From contig CM057161.1 in assembly GCA_029962745.1 (NCBI GenBank), positions 13,213,449 through 13,277,448 on the forward strand: a stretch of DNA of 64,000 nt, written 5' to 3'. A program made the position numbers and the translations under genes. This document shows, in pieces, positions 34,651 to 64,000 of this stretch (position 1 is the first letter of the stretch; each line of letters begins with the position of its first letter). The notes under the pieces were generated by a model. The model had not been told where the DNA came from. It ran no database searches and saw only the letters and a program-made list of their open reading frames with translations. Source of the DNA: Echinometra lucunter (lineage: Eukaryota > Echinodermata > Echinoidea > Camarodonta > Echinometridae).

Positions 34651-36170
34651 TAATTTTTCTCTTTTTTATTTTTCGATACAATTGTAGCTCGTATATTATT
34701 GTTGCTCTCTTTCTCATACTTCATGATAATTATCATGAAGTCATTGTAAGTATTCATGTCATATTTATAACATATAGGTTAGAGGGCAATGCTAAGGTAT
34801 GTGAGAAGGGCACATTTCGTGAACAGTCCTACAAAGAATGAGAATAGTACTCTTTCAAGCTCAAAAATAATAGTTGAAAAAATATTTTTTAGATTTGTTT
34901 AAAAAAAAAGGGAAATCTCTTCACCTCTCCGAAGGCAATAGAAAATAGAATATGATAATATATAACCCGGTTTAAAAAAAAAAATATTGTTGGTTTTGTG
35001 ATTTCTTTTTTCTATTTGTTTGTTTGTTTTTCATTTTGGTACAGATTTTGCGCTTTCTCAATATAGACTGAAGAGGGCGTTAGCTTACTTGGCCATTGCC
35101 AGTGTAGAGAATAACTGTTTTGAAGAGAGCGAGTGCCCCTTCTCATATATTTTTCTTTTCTATATCCTATAAATAAATCGACCCACAGCTATATAGTTCA
35201 TGGGTCAGACTTTGCATGATTATACCACCCCCCCCCCAACCCGGGTCTGAAACTAATTCCTGAAGGGGAAATATACACAATTACTTGAGGAATAAATGTA
35301 TAAATGTTGGGGTTTTTTTGCGAAGTTTTCCCCCCACTTTCAAGAGAAAATATTGGAAAATTTAAGTGTTACAAACATTGTACCATATTCATGTTTATAC
35401 TTCCCCCTTTCCTTCTTTTTGATTATTTTTTTTGTTTGATAGGAACCACCACGTGATACTATGTAGAAAATGCCCACTTCTTTTTTTTTTTTTTCTCCGT
35501 ACATGTTACGTTGACTGAAAGGTGAATGCTTGAATTATGAGCAGAATCCGGAAAGGAAAATGATTACATTGACGCCGATTTGAAAGGTTATGATTACGGT
35601 TCAAAACCTTCCCCCAATAAAGATTGGGGGCCTATGAAGCCCTTCACGTCATCTCCCAGTTTCGTGTACAATTTTTCAAAGGTTGTATCAACAATGTTAC
35701 AGTCATCACGATTCCCCCTTTTCCAAAGTATGAAACCATAGCAACAAAAAAGAAGAAGATGAGTAAGGCCTATGTTGTGAAGCCTAGCTGATACTGGTTT
35801 TCATCGAACTGCAAAGGTGTTCTAAATCATCAATCAAACGCATTTCCACAGCACGGATCATGGGGGAATAGAGATCAATGACCCTGAAGTCATTCCCGAG
35901 AATATCAAGGGAACAAAATGCATCTCGTCTCGTCTTCTTTGCCATTACGACTTCTTTGTGTGTTGCAAGAGGGTCGCCAGACAGATGGGACGGGTTTGGA
36001 TTTTCTTGGATGTTATCGTCCACCGTACGTTTGCGGAGATTGTGCCTAAAATTTTGTATGGCTTTGAGCAGGTGCTTCTCGGGATGTCGAATATTATGAT
36101 ACTAATGCCCGCAGCTGTGGAAAAGGCATGAAAACAGGACAAATAGGAAAGGAGACGATTGGCGATTGGG
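34651..36170. other. Non-coding DNA
   Basis: Nothing recognised. Several A, T, C and G homopolymers. Confidence 0.5.
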
Positions 36171-36174
36171 AAGA

Positions 36175-36395
36175 AGGAGGCAGAGGAGAAGATGGAAGAA
36201 GAGGAGAAGGAAGAGGAGAATGGCGAGAAGGAGGGGAGGAGAGGAGGAAGACGAGGAGGATATGAAGAACTAGAAGAAGAAGAAGAAGAAGAAGAAGAAG
36301 AAGAAGAAGAAGAAGAAGAAGAAGAAGAAGAAGAAGAAGAAGAAGAAAAGGTAGAAGAAGGAGAAGAAAAAGGAGGAAGAAGGAGAAGAAGAAGG
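36175..36395 (+). repeat. (GAA)n/(GGA)n purine tract
   Basis: Pure GAA from about 36272 to 36346 inside 220 bp of nearly all purine. The poly-Glu frame is not a gene. Confidence 0.9.
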
Positions 36396-36399
36396 CATA

Positions 36400-38510
36400 G
36401 AAGTACAAATGCGTTAGACAACGCCTGAAAGGAAAGTGAAATAAGCATGAGAAATAAAAAAGCAGCATAGTGTGATCATGACCATACTATGAGAATGAGA
36501 ATATCAGCAAACGATTTCTTGCAGACTATCTGGGCTGTTGACTGAAGTATCCTTTTTGTTTTCTTTCATACTGACTTGAGGCCGCTGAATAATTTGAGAG
36601 ATTTGGATTGTGCATTTATTTTGTGCAGACATATCCGACATTTTTTCAGTCATGGTCAGTTAGCCTAATATTGATCATAAAAAGAAAAGGGAGGTTGTGC
36701 GCTTGTAATCCCAGCGAAAGCCTGATTGTCGGGACAAGCAAACTGCGAAGTGTAAAGAATGACGCCCCGCCCCTTGTAAAATCCGCAGAATGTCTAATTG
36801 ACTGAAGCCCCTCGCCCCTTTTTTTTACTTTGGCAGATGCTGTTTATCGATTTTTTAAGACGGTCATAATTTAGCCGAGGCGTGAGCACAGTAGTTATTT
36901 TTTACCTCTCTCCCTGTTGTGTTAAACGCTGAGCTAAGCTTGGGTGAATAATCGTGGTTGAGCTACAATGCGAACACTCAAAATAGGTTCCTTTAATGAG
37001 GATATTATAGGAATAATTCAAAAATTAGCTTACTGCATGCGCTTTTGCATGTCACTTTTCTTCTGATCTCCATTATTTTGTATACTTTGGAGTCAGATAT
37101 TAGCCCATGTCTTCGTCGAACCAATGAACGGTGAATAAACCACCAAGCCAAACATATCTTTATGAAATGAAAGTTTCATTGATATAACCATTCGAATTTC
37201 GAAACAGCGTAATATGGCTGAAGTATATGTGCAGAGAGAGTAGCATCATATGAAATTTCTTACAAAAGGTAAATCGTGAAATACATGATATCGTGATGTA
37301 AAAGCTATAGAATGGAAATTAATTACGTGTACTGGAATATAAACTGTAGCAAAAAGAAATGAATAAAATGGAAAAGTGCACAGATAAGATGATTATTCGA
37401 ATGTTGAGATGCAGATTTCCTTCCTGAATGCGTGATCCGAAAAGGATGATAAACTATTATTTATTATTCTTCATATTCCACTGAAAATCGAGTAACAGAA
37501 ATACTAAAAGTATATATATATATATATATACATGTATATGTAGACTTTGCTGTGACAATTTTTTTCATTGGATGGCAATTGTTTTCATGTAGTGTAACGT
37601 CTAGTGACGTCATTATCGTTACCTTGAATTTTATGGACATGTACGCGAACACGCAAAAGAGATGTATACATGGATATTCATATAATTTAGCACTTAGTGC
37701 GTGTCTATCGACAGTATGTTACGTAATCATAATGATCCAAATAGTTGGGATTTACTGAAGAGCACTCTTTTTGCATTGATTATCATTATTCCACGCCAAG
37801 CACCATGTTAATGGCACGTCATCCCCATAGACTCTGATGACAAACGAGACAGTCGTTTTTAACTTATTACTTCCCGGGTAAAAATAAACCCCAAGCTGGT
37901 AATTATTTTTGCTCACCAATTCATGAATCACCCAAAGGCATGCAAGGCTTACAGGGGAAAGCATTAAATCGACAAATGACACATGCAAAGGCGTTCCTTG
38001 ATAAAAAATCAAAGAGCACCAATCGGTAAAACACGTGTTTAAGAATGCACATGTACATGCATTCCATGTCTCTGCGCAGAAATGCGTTTTGTAATGAGCA
38101 GGCGACTGGAAAGAGTCTAGGAATATGTATCATCCTTAAAGTTGGATGATGCTATTGACCACTTAACCTTCATTGCATCTGGAGTTATGATGACCACTCG
38201 ATCGGGACATAATTATAGGAATAGTATTTGCATTCTTCATGCTGGTGGACGCGGACAAAAGACCTAAGGAGTGACCGCCTCCAAAACCTGTACTCCTGCT
38301 TGTATTGAAGCGCTAAAGATTCAATCATAGTCGTGTATTATGATTTCTAAAGAATCAAAGGGATCTTTAGAAATTTTGGAAGAATATATTGTCGTGAAGG
38401 AGAGGATAGTGGCCATTGTAACTGACATAGACCAACTGCTACTGAAGTACTGAGAGTAAGAGAGGGAATATATGTCAGGGTTTCGACTTCTGTGATACAC
38501 CGTAATATGC
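36400..38510. other. Upstream flank of the transporter gene
   Basis: I see no exon with domain support. A (TA)n run is at 37509-37532. The promoter and any non-coding 5' exons probably lie between here and 39095 but cannot be placed by eye. Confidence 0.4.
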
Positions 38511-38519
38511 TGAATTATT

Positions 38520-39090
38520 GTCTTGGATTTTTAACCGCTGGAAGATCAAGAGGGTTAACCTTCGTAACATCTCATCCTTGGCATGCTTGAAGAACAGAAT
38601 ACCCATAACCCTCGGACTGCTAAGTCAGGGAACGGCCTCGAGAAATTTATTAGGTTAAATCTTTAACCTCTTGATTATCTGGAGGTGGTATTTGGGAACA
38701 TCGACATTTCAAGAATAAAGGACTGAGGGAGCTGAAGGATCTTCAAGCTCTTGAAGAGCATTTGGTAAAATTCGTTAACATCACCACTTCAAACAACAGA
38801 TTACTTCTACTTCTACAGGAATACTCCGAAGGATCCATAAGTCAGGACTTAGGCGACTTACTCAAGGACCAATGGATATATGCTCTTGACGGTCAGGGAA
38901 TACGTTTGACAACACTGCATCTTTCAAGAACACTGGACCTAAAGGACTATCGGATCTCTGACATAATTGAAGATTACCTTTTCAAAGACAAAATACCGTA
39001 AGACTGTTAGATCGTTGACATCTGAAAGAGCAGGGGATAACATTCGGAAGAATTAACCTTTCAAAGAATAGAATACACAAGGGCTGTCCG
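38520..39090 (+). repeat. Degenerate repeats directly upstream of the start codon
   Basis: The theme TTTCAAGAAYARNGGACT recurs (for example near 38705, 38790, 38923, 38980 and 39058), mixed with TTAACCTTC/TTAACCTCTTGA words. It is probably 5' UTR or promoter. A 79-residue open frame inside (38762-39001) lacks any recognisable domain. Confidence 0.4.
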
Positions 39091-39095
39091 ACACG

Positions 39096-55486
<16,391 letters not shown>

Positions 55487-55499
55487 GATGGATCCCTGT

Positions 55500-56160
55500 A
55501 TGTATATAGGGAAGAGGATAAAGAAGGATGTATTATTCTCCCGACTGGTAGAATACAGGCCAATTTTATGCTCCCTGTTTTAAGGAAAGCGGTTTAAAAA
55601 GGAGTTTGCTTGATATAGGGTAGAAGGGTTATCTATGCTCTCGTTATTTGAGGAAAGAGATGTAAAGATTGGAATGGTATTTATTTTCCATGTGTGTAGA
55701 ATAGAGGAGAATTTTATTCCCCATGTTTACAAGAAGAGAGTATAAATACGGGAGTATTTCCCGATTTGTGATGAATAAGGGAGAATTATTCTCTCATTAT
55801 TTAGGATATGAGTGGGAATTATTTTCTCAGTACTGAGGATAATAAGGGAGAATTATTCTCTCCGTATTTAGAATAGGAGGGGGAATTATTCTCTCGGCTT
55901 GTAGAATAGGATGGAGTGTAACTACTAATTTGTTACATCAAAGGAGTCATATACTCCTTGCGTTGATGCAGAATCAATAACAGGAGTACTATTCTTTTGA
56001 GTGAAGAAAAGGGAGGGAGTATTTTCTCACGATAAGGTTAAAAGAAGGGAGCATCAAATTTCATTCTATACCAGGGGAGGGGAGAAGAGGGAGGGGTGAT
56101 AAGATGGTAGGGAATGTTTGTTATTCTCCTGGGATTAGGAATAGAACTGAGTATTCTACC
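55500..56160 (+). repeat. Degenerate ~35-40-bp minisatellite in the 3' UTR/3' flank
   Basis: The theme GTAGAATAGGAGGGAATTATTCTC recurs from just after the stop codon, best at 55780-55915, where GGGAGAATTATTCTCTC appears at about 35-bp spacing. Each good unit contains the short inverted repeat GAGAAT/ATTCTC. Confidence 0.65.
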
Positions 56161-56461
56161 TGACTGGGTCTGGGACTGGGGAAAGAGACGGTTTGACCCC
56201 AGTTTATAAAGGTACAAGGAAAACCATTCTCGGGCATATATTAGTAGATAGGATGGGCATTAATATTCTCTTGGTGAGTGATAAGCTATGGAATATTGAT
56301 TTCTCGTCAGTGAGTCGTAAGAAAAGGAGTACAATATTTTTGAGAAGGAATGAACCAAAACATAGTAACGGGAGAGGATATTTTCCCATTTTTGTTAACA
56401 AGTCGGGGAAGATTAGAAAAAACTGTAAACACGGTTAGGGGTTATATAGGATGGACATTCT

Positions 56462-56467
56462 AATAAA
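56462..56467 (+). promoter_or_regulatory. First candidate polyadenylation signal AATAAA
   Basis: First AATAAA downstream of the stop, in TCTAATAAAGGG. Others occur in AAATAAATAAATAAATG near 57140 and further 3'. Which is used is unknown. Confidence 0.3.
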
Positions 56468-57199
56468 GGGAACTTTAGATTGAAGGATAAATAATGTGGA
56501 TTTATGGAGTCCTTCGCATAAAAAAAAAGAAAGAAAAAAGTTGTGCTTGATTGTGCTCAATATGAGGCAGTTATAAATGTGAGGTGCTCTCTTTTTATCA
56601 GTCTTGTTTTTGCAGTAAAAATGACTTCATGATATTTTCAGTCATTACATGAAGTTACATTGCCCGGTTGCCACGGTTATTTCGACCCAGTCGTTGCAAT
56701 CAAACTCATAACAAAATGCAATGGTAATATCATTATAGCCATGTACCCTCGAATTTGGACAGAATATCTTCCAGCTATTGAAAATGGACACAAACTCTCA
56801 AGCTCGATCGGTCTACCCATTTCACCAAGTCAGTCCATGTTTTGCCAGTATTAGGTGTTCGAGGACATAATGGTCCATATCGCCGACCCATTATTATACC
56901 ATTTGCTGGGGACGTGGCATAAATCATATATATTATAGGTGTTTCCTTGTCTCGAAAATCTCAGATTTCAGTCTGTATTAATTCGATTTAAAGATGCTTT
57001 CCTTCATTTGACATAAAGTCTCAGAATTGAAGGAAAAATGATACCAAAGTCCATGATATATGAATGAACAGTGATCTTAAAAAGGGAAAGATAGTGACCA
57101 GATACGAGAAAAAAATGAGATAGGCCTAATCATAAAAAAAATAAATAAATAAATGCCACTCTAGTTGATTGATTAGATGTTGCCAGTGTTTTTTGCAAT

Positions 57200-60100
57200 A
57201 AGGATTGTATTTTCCTTTATCTTCTATTGTCTGAGAGAGTGAGCTTTACTCTTTTTCCATACTGCATATTCTAACCAATTTTATATTCAATCAGAAATCA
57301 CTTTTTGTTTTATTTCTTGACTTTCTGCTTCATGTAAGAAAATTTACAGCTTCACTTTTGCATCTTAAAAAGTATCGTGGGAACATATGCTTCTTTGCTA
57401 GTTGTTTTTGTTTTTAACTACTTTTAGAAATTGTAAAATAGCATTTATTATTTTAGCGGGAATGGTGAAGGGCACCAATGGAAGGTCACTTTACAAGAGG
57501 CTCGTGTATGGGTGTGGGTGTAGGTGTGCGTGACTCTGTGATTCTTGTTATTTTAAGAAATACATTTTAAAAATGTATAAAAGGATATGATGAAGAGTTG
57601 CTCTTAGGTGCCTTTAATGAGACCTAATGTTTAGTGCAATCATAGATACTTACACTAGAAATCTTGCTTTGCTACATGTAAACGTTTTTAAATGCGGAAC
57701 AAGTGCCATGTCAGTGTGATTAAGCCTATGTTAGATTAATCATTTGCTTTCATCTGTGAAAGCATAATGTTCTTGATGATAATATAAAAATGATCTTCAA
57801 ATATCTAGTTATTGCAAACAACCATTGAAGCGTCACATGCCGATATGAACGAGTTTTTGATACTACCTCAAAGATTCATCGCAGTTTCTAAACTAAGTTT
57901 ATAATTTGCATTCTTGGAGAAGTAATCATGGCAATGGATTAAGTATCGAAAATTGCCGTCATATCTGCAGAAATCAAGCATTTTCTCAAGATGGGGAAGA
58001 GATTTGGGGGAAAAGGTATGTTATTATGATCACTATGTGATTCTTGAAGATATCTTGCTCTCCGTATACATCGGCGAATCTCTTCAGAATGTCTGATTTT
58101 ACATCGTTGAACTTTTATGCTTTTGCTTCTTATCGTTTCGGACATTGACCCAACCAAGATCCTCTTGCGATACCCCCAAATTACTGTAAAAATAAATGTA
58201 AATTTTCCTTACGCCAAATCCACTCTCCGGAGTGTTCAAGTCAGGTGTAGAAATAATTGAGAATCAAACAGAAACGTTTACATGATTTTTACAGGAAGCA
58301 GAGGTTATTGCATTCTTGATTTGGGGGGGGGGGCACTTTTATCATTTCAAAAATTGACCTGACAGGGCGATACTACACACTCAGTGTTATGATTAGACAG
58401 AAAAATCCGTCTGGTATGGGAATTTTTTTAAAGAAAACTGACATTTGCCATCCTTTCCCATACTCATCATGGAGGTGGTCTGTGGAGCCAGACGTAGTCT
58501 CAGCGTAACAACCGCCAATATGAGGGACCGAAGCTTTCGGTCTATGTTATGATGTAACATGTGTTTCAGTTTAAGCATACTTTATTATCGTTCAACTGTA
58601 TTCTCGAAAGAGTCGAAACACAATCTAGGTTCCAATTCAATTGAGATCATAATGTCATTAATATAGTAATGCCTAATGGCGTGATCGTTTACACTGATTT
58701 GCTAAGCAGGGTGACTTGTGCCTTAGACTTACAAGGTTTACAAATTTCTTGGATTTTTTTTTATAATTTTGGTCAGGGTATAATGATTGAGCGAATTATT
58801 TTCATGGTATAATGATAATAAATTCGAGCAATTCTAAATTTTAAAGCTGCTGCCTTTTCCACTTTAAATTTATGGGATTTCAATCGTAAATTTAAAACTC
58901 GTTAATTTCTAAACGAAGGTAAGCGAACAGTATTATTGTCCCCCTAATCTCATGCGTAAAACCATTGTTGTATTAGAGGGCAAATCATGATCACATGCAC
59001 ATACTGATTCAAATAATTTGTGAATCGAGAGATATAGTTCGTTTTCATGCGATATCACCAAAGAAAAACGATTCAGATATTAAGCAAGAACAAATTAACA
59101 TTCAGTATTTGAAAGTATTATCAAGACACCTATAATTTCCTATGCAAATCAAGAAAACTGCGCTTTGATAAAGTATGTTTTGATTATTATTCGTGTGAGC
59201 ATCACTGTTGCATTGTGCCATTTGTGATTGTTGTAGGAAGTATAATGTTTAGGGCCTGAATGTTGAAAACGCCGATTGTCAGTGAATATTTGCTAGTACA
59301 CTGTAAAAGAATGTGCTTAGGGCATAGTAGTAAGATATAGTCTGATATAGATCTCCTAGCGATTTTCAGAGCGAACCATAAAGATTGCTCTGTCTTATCA
59401 TCCTCTCTACTTGCGACGGAAATTTGAACTAGAACCACTGGTATTTCACGCCTCGTATTGGTTCGTAGAGGTGCAACGACCATCTGGAACGTTCCAGAAC
59501 ACTGATTTATCGCCTCCGCATATCCAGCCGATCTGCGGAATGCACAAGGAGAACAAAGAAAGGACTACCGAAACGAGTCGAGACGATTCGGAATGTCTGA
59601 AGCGACTTCCCCCACGATTCCAAAACCGCGATGAATCTGATTCAAGTTTCTATTGCAAAGAGAGCAGGAGGTATGACAAATCGTACCGATTCGTCCTGAA
59701 TCGTTACGGATCGTTGTGAATCGATCGTTATGCATCGTTGTGGTTCGCTAAGGAGAGATTGTTAAAGTAAAACTGTGGCTTTATAAATCGGTGATTATTC
59801 TTCCAAACATGAGGGCAGTGCATGATGTCGACATAAGGCTTTCCAGGTACTTCAGATACCATAAAATTGTACCAAATCATTATATGAGTCTTTCCTGTTA
59901 GTCTTGTACATTACGAATGCAAATTGATCTAAAGGTATGTGCAAATTGTTATTTCATTTAATTCATTCTTCCATTTACCCATGCTAGCGTAAGAAGTAGA
60001 ACTAATAGCTCATGAATAGCTTTAATTACTATTTATGTTCATTCGTCATGTTGCAATGCCGTATTTAACTACAAAGAATATTGCATTTTATCTAATAAAT

Positions 60101-62580
60101 ACACATATTATTTTTTGTTTACTTACTTTCGTAAATGTTCTTGAATTAAGAAATTTTACAACTCATTATCTGGTACTCGTGTGAAATACGTCATGTAACT
60201 TCTTTGTGTATGTTCATCTATTTATGCCGCATAGTTGTATTTCGATAATTATTAAGACTGAAGTTCATAGATTAAACATAGACGTATATGCACAAAATGT
60301 CACTTTGTGTATACTGATCAAAATTACCATTTGGTTTCGTTATTTAACCTTTGTTTAAGTTCATTATAACCAAAGAACCTTCATGTTGTATATAATGTGA
60401 ACATGTAAATACAGTTTGTGCGCAAGGATTCGGGTGGTATCCAGTTATCGGCTGTGTACATAGCCCCAGAAACCGAGATGTTTTCTTTAAATGTATTTTT
60501 GGTCGTATTTGTTTATGACATTGAAGGCACAATGTCGATTCATATAGTAGATATTGTAAGGCTTATACTGCTACCTGATGAGTGCTTTGTTTTGTGTTGT
60601 TTTGTTTTGTTCAAGTTTGTTTCATGTAGAAACCTTATCGATTAGAATTTGGCTTTTTGACATGAGACGTGATAGGTTCCGCCTTCATGTACTAAAATGT
60701 GTACATCCCATACTTTATAAAGGTTTACAATTTGTGTAAGTGCTAGATCGTACATTGACACTGATTCCATCTATAAATAGTTATCACATTATTGTTAACA
60801 GAAAATTTTCTTTCTACTTTTCAAGTTGTGCTTGTGTCCTTGCAAAGGTAAAGAATATTGCTTAAAGACACTCAGTCGTGGGCTTTCATGGAGAGTGGAT
60901 CATTTTATTTTGCTGACACCAGACTTTGTGAAAAACACTGAAAATAATTGTAAGTGAGCTACAACTCTCGAGCACAGCAAACAAGCTGTCCCACCATAGA
61001 CATTCTTCGGCCCTCTTCGGGCATCGTTGGGCCAGGGAAAGTGAGATCATGACTTTACCAAACGGAACAGTGGGTGGAATATACAGAGCATTACATAAGG
61101 TCTGTTGGTCTTAAAACTGAATTCCACTCCGGATGATGGACGATGGACAACACTTGTTACTGGGTAAGCACCCATGGTGTCAAATTCCCCATGGCAGCCC
61201 ACTACTAAGTGTCTTTAAAGCTTTCTCGTTTCTTTTCTCCCTCTCTCTCTCTCTTTTAAAAAATCTCAGGTGCATGAATTAAAGTAAAAATATAGACCAA
61301 TTCGGTTTGGGTGCTGTTTTCAATGGTAATTTATAACTGGGGGGGGGGGGGGGGGGGGGGGGCTTCAAGCATGCATAGCAAAAGATAATTTATGCACTGA
61401 CATAGCAACGCACCTGTTATGGCCGACATGAATTACAGTATTTTGAAACCAGATTCATCTTTAACATGAAGGGGAAAGCTCTTTTAATGCCCACAAATTC
61501 CAAATACATGTATGAACAACAGTAATAGTATGATAAAGCAGTGGACCAAATTTTGATTCCACTTGGTGCTTGTAGGTTCAGATACCAATACAACGAGTGC
61601 GATGCTTTCATTGCATGCGATTTTGAGTGAGATATTCATTTTGTCGTGTTTTAATGAAATGTAGGTAGGAGTCGAATGGGTTAGATGCCTTAGGGTTACA
61701 GAAAATCATTTGCATAATGACGATACATATGCATGGCGAATAATAATAACAATATAATTTATCGCTTCATAAAACAACTATACTTATTTTGAATGAAGAG
61801 CTTTCTTCCCAAAGGTGGTACATCCATTTTTTGAGAGGAAAATGCACTTCTTTGTCCTGAGTTTGTACACTTATAAATGGAAACTTAGAATTACAACGCA
61901 CTATCTTCCATATTATTTCTTGCTAACTTTGCTTCAAAATTTCATTCATAGCAAATTACTCCAGTTGAATAACGCAATGACGTTAATTAACTCAATTCTG
62001 ATAAAAAAACTGGATATAGCGCCTTTTGAAAGCAAGCTCTTCAAATATATAAGGTAATGATAGGAGTAATAAGAAAAGATGATATAAACATGTCTATTCT
62101 AAGAATGATAGTACTTGATCAAGGGTTTCGAAATAAAATGCTTTATCAAAAGCATTGTTGCCGTCCAAAGAGCTGTTCGTGACATTGTGTGCATCTGAAG
62201 TGTTTTCTGTGGTTTTGTGTTCAAGCTTCCTGTAGTTTTAAGTTACGTGCTATGCCATTGTTGTCATTGTTTTCTCGATAGTCTTTTTTCTTGTGAAAAA
62301 TACATGATCGACAGAGATTTTAAGTTGGTGGTGAAAGTTATTTGAAAATACTGATCGCATGTATCACTAAAAAATGTTAGTGAAGAAAGTTCATGTTTGA
62401 TGTTTTTGTTTTGTTTTTTAATTCATTTATTCCTTATTTCCCTCCTTTATATTGATTGTGAGTATAGTAGCCAGAAATAATGCCTTTGAACAATTAAAGG
62501 AGTCATGCAGAGGTTCTCCATTTTTCACGCGTGTTTTGTCTATTTAGACTAAGAAGGGTGTTATTTGCATTAAGGAAGGG
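57200..62580. other. 3' intergenic DNA
   Basis: I find no supported gene. It includes short AATCGT-rich repeats around 59665-59750, a poly-G run at 61339-61362 and ordinary AT-rich DNA. Part may be long 3' UTR. Confidence 0.5.
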
Positions 62581-62584
62581 GTGA

Positions 62585-62615
62585 TTAAGAGAGAAAGAGA
62601 GAGAGAGAGAGAGAG
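62585..62615 (+). repeat. (GA)n microsatellite
   Basis: AG dinucleotides; another run follows at 62970-62990. Confidence 0.85.
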
Positions 62616-62656
62616 ACGTGTATAGAAGGTAGCGGATTTTTTTTCTTTTTCTTTTA

Positions 62657-62851
62657 GAAACACACATGCACACGTCGGTATTAATATGCCTATAGCAAGA
62701 TGATGAATTTATTTAATGTACGATAAAGGTAAAGTAGATAAGATGCCTTGCTCACGTTGCTCAAGGAAAGTGCCACGGGGGGGGGGGGGGGGAACCCACG
62801 ATCTTTTTATTTCCAGTCAAGTGCTTTAATCCACTCGACTACGTCACCTCC
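62657..62851 (-). mobile_element. tRNA-derived SINE, second copy of the 30840 family
   Basis: On the minus strand: GGAGGTGACGTAGTCGAGTGG head, CACTTTCCTTGAGCAACGTG body and a tail with ATACCGACGTGTGCATGTGT. A poly-G run replaces part of the B box. More degraded than 30840-31016. Confidence 0.7.
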
Positions 62852-63359
62852 ACGATAAATGGGGCGAGAGATAGAGAAAGAGAAATTTGAGAGCTCAGGA
62901 TAGAAAATAAGGGTAGATTAGGAGGGGAAGGAATTTGGCAAGAGTGAGCACAAGAACATAAAAATAAAGAGAGAGAGAGAGAGAGAGGGGGGGGGGTAGC
63001 GAGAGAAGGGGCTATGTCGTCATCCTCAAAGGTACCTATGACTGGGAGGAGAAAATGGAAAAGTCCCGGGAAAAAAGTAAAGGAATATCAAAAACAAAAC
63101 AAGCAAACAAAACCCTGTTGCAATGTCAGTTGATCTTTTTTTTTTTCTTAAGTAAAGGGTCTATACACTGTGAACATGGTGAAAATGAATAATGTCTACA
63201 AAAATGCACATTGATATTTTCATTATTTTGGCAAATCAGCAACATTGGAAGCTTAAATTCGCACTGAAGATTCTAAAACATTATTCATGACAGCTCCTGA
63301 TTTCAAATTGCGAGAAAAATTAATTTGAGAGGTTGAAGGGGAATGCATGCAAACACTTA

Positions 63360-63720
63360 AAATGAAAGGGTCAATTTTGCCCCCTAAATGTAACAACGGC
63401 AGCACCTTTGGGGTGCAGTCTTGCACCCTGCATGAAAAGGGTGCAAAGATGCACCTTTTTGTACATGTATTTGTTTGCACCCGGAAATTCCAGTCTGCAC
63501 CCTTAGGCGCAGAAAGTTTTGCATTCAAAAGGGTTCAAATTTGCACCTTCCCCAAAGGCTACAACTAGGCACCATTAAGGGTGCAAAATGTATCTCACTG
63601 CACCCTTAATAGTGCGTAAAGTTTCTTTGGGTACAAAAAATTAATTGTACCCATAAAAGAGCTCCCATGCAGTGTTGTATTTGAAGGGTGCAAAACCGAA
63701 CCTTTTATTCTTATTTAGCA
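63360..63720. mobile_element. MITE-like GGTGCA element, copy 2
   Basis: Same order of GGTGCA/TGCACC words as 718-985, about 90 bp longer owing to an extra middle segment (around 63500-63560). Ends AGGGTCAATTTTGCCCCC and AGGGTGCAAAACCGAACC. Confidence 0.6.
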
Positions 63721-64000
63721 CCGTCTCCGTCACACTACGACCAGTTTCTTATAAATTTTTACCCACGAACCAGCTAAACCCACAGCCCTCACGCCCCCGT
63801 CAACTGCAAATTAGAGTCAAAGAATATCATCTCTGAAGAAGTATTCACTTCGGAGGTTCACTTTCCATTTTCGGGGGAGGGGGAGGATTTTAAACAGTAA
63901 TCAGATTCTTCATGGTTATATTTGTGGAGCCCCATCTTCCCCCCCGAAACATAAATGATGTGGAAAGAGTTTCATATCCCTAAAACCCCCACATCCCCCC

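Noticed and set aside
38762..39001. 79-residue open frame upstream of the gene
   Set aside because: No recognisable domain, built on degenerate repeats, and no in-frame splice link to exon 1 found.
59411..59719. 102-residue open frame
   Set aside because: Overlaps AATCGT-rich repetitive sequence, has no domain and no splice or neighbour support.

Overview
This is a eukaryotic, AT-rich, repeat-dense window, most likely from an echinoderm and probably a sea urchin. The grounds are tRNA-derived SINEs of the type I associate with the sea urchin SURF1 family, very long purine and trinucleotide microsatellites, many short inverted-repeat (MITE-like) elements, and one multi-exon animal SLC6 transporter gene. 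The species call is an inference; the eukaryotic call is secure because exons with consensus GT-AG borders join into one long reading frame.

Layout. 1-2007: unique sequence with a MITE-like element built from GGTGCA/TGCACC words. 2008-11708 and 12209-21867: two near-identical copies of the same ~9.7 kb, separated by exactly 500 N. Both copies end flush against the gap, so this is best read as two overlapping contigs (or two haplotypes) that were scaffolded instead of merged. 21868-38500: repeat-rich intergenic DNA with SINEs, a tRNA-Lys-like fold-back, a GGGGCAC minisatellite, and a ~1.1 kb element made of ~120 bp units carrying AGGTCA direct repeats. 39096-55486: the only protein-coding gene I can support, in 15 exons on the + strand. 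55487-64000: 3' flank with a degenerate minisatellite, then mostly unremarkable sequence, a SINE, and a second copy of the GGTGCA element.

The gene. The 15 exons join in frame to 791 codons plus stop. Exon 1 encodes a disordered acidic/Ser-rich stretch followed by a SAM-like domain (about residues 82-137). Exon 2 is a short linker. Exons 3-14 encode the twelve membrane segments of an SLC6 Na+/Cl- coupled transporter, roughly one segment per exon, and exon 15 is the cytoplasmic tail. Glycine in the TM1 position that is Asp in monoamine carriers, and the TM6 sequence, point to an amino-acid carrier of the glycine-transporter type. A decayed duplicate of the TM3 exon lies 79 bp upstream of exon 5.

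Most notable. A 32-bp perfect palindrome (arm CACAGAAATAGAAGAC) occurs at two unrelated loci, each time flanked by a different perfect 8-bp direct repeat. That is the signature of a transposed element only 32 bp long.
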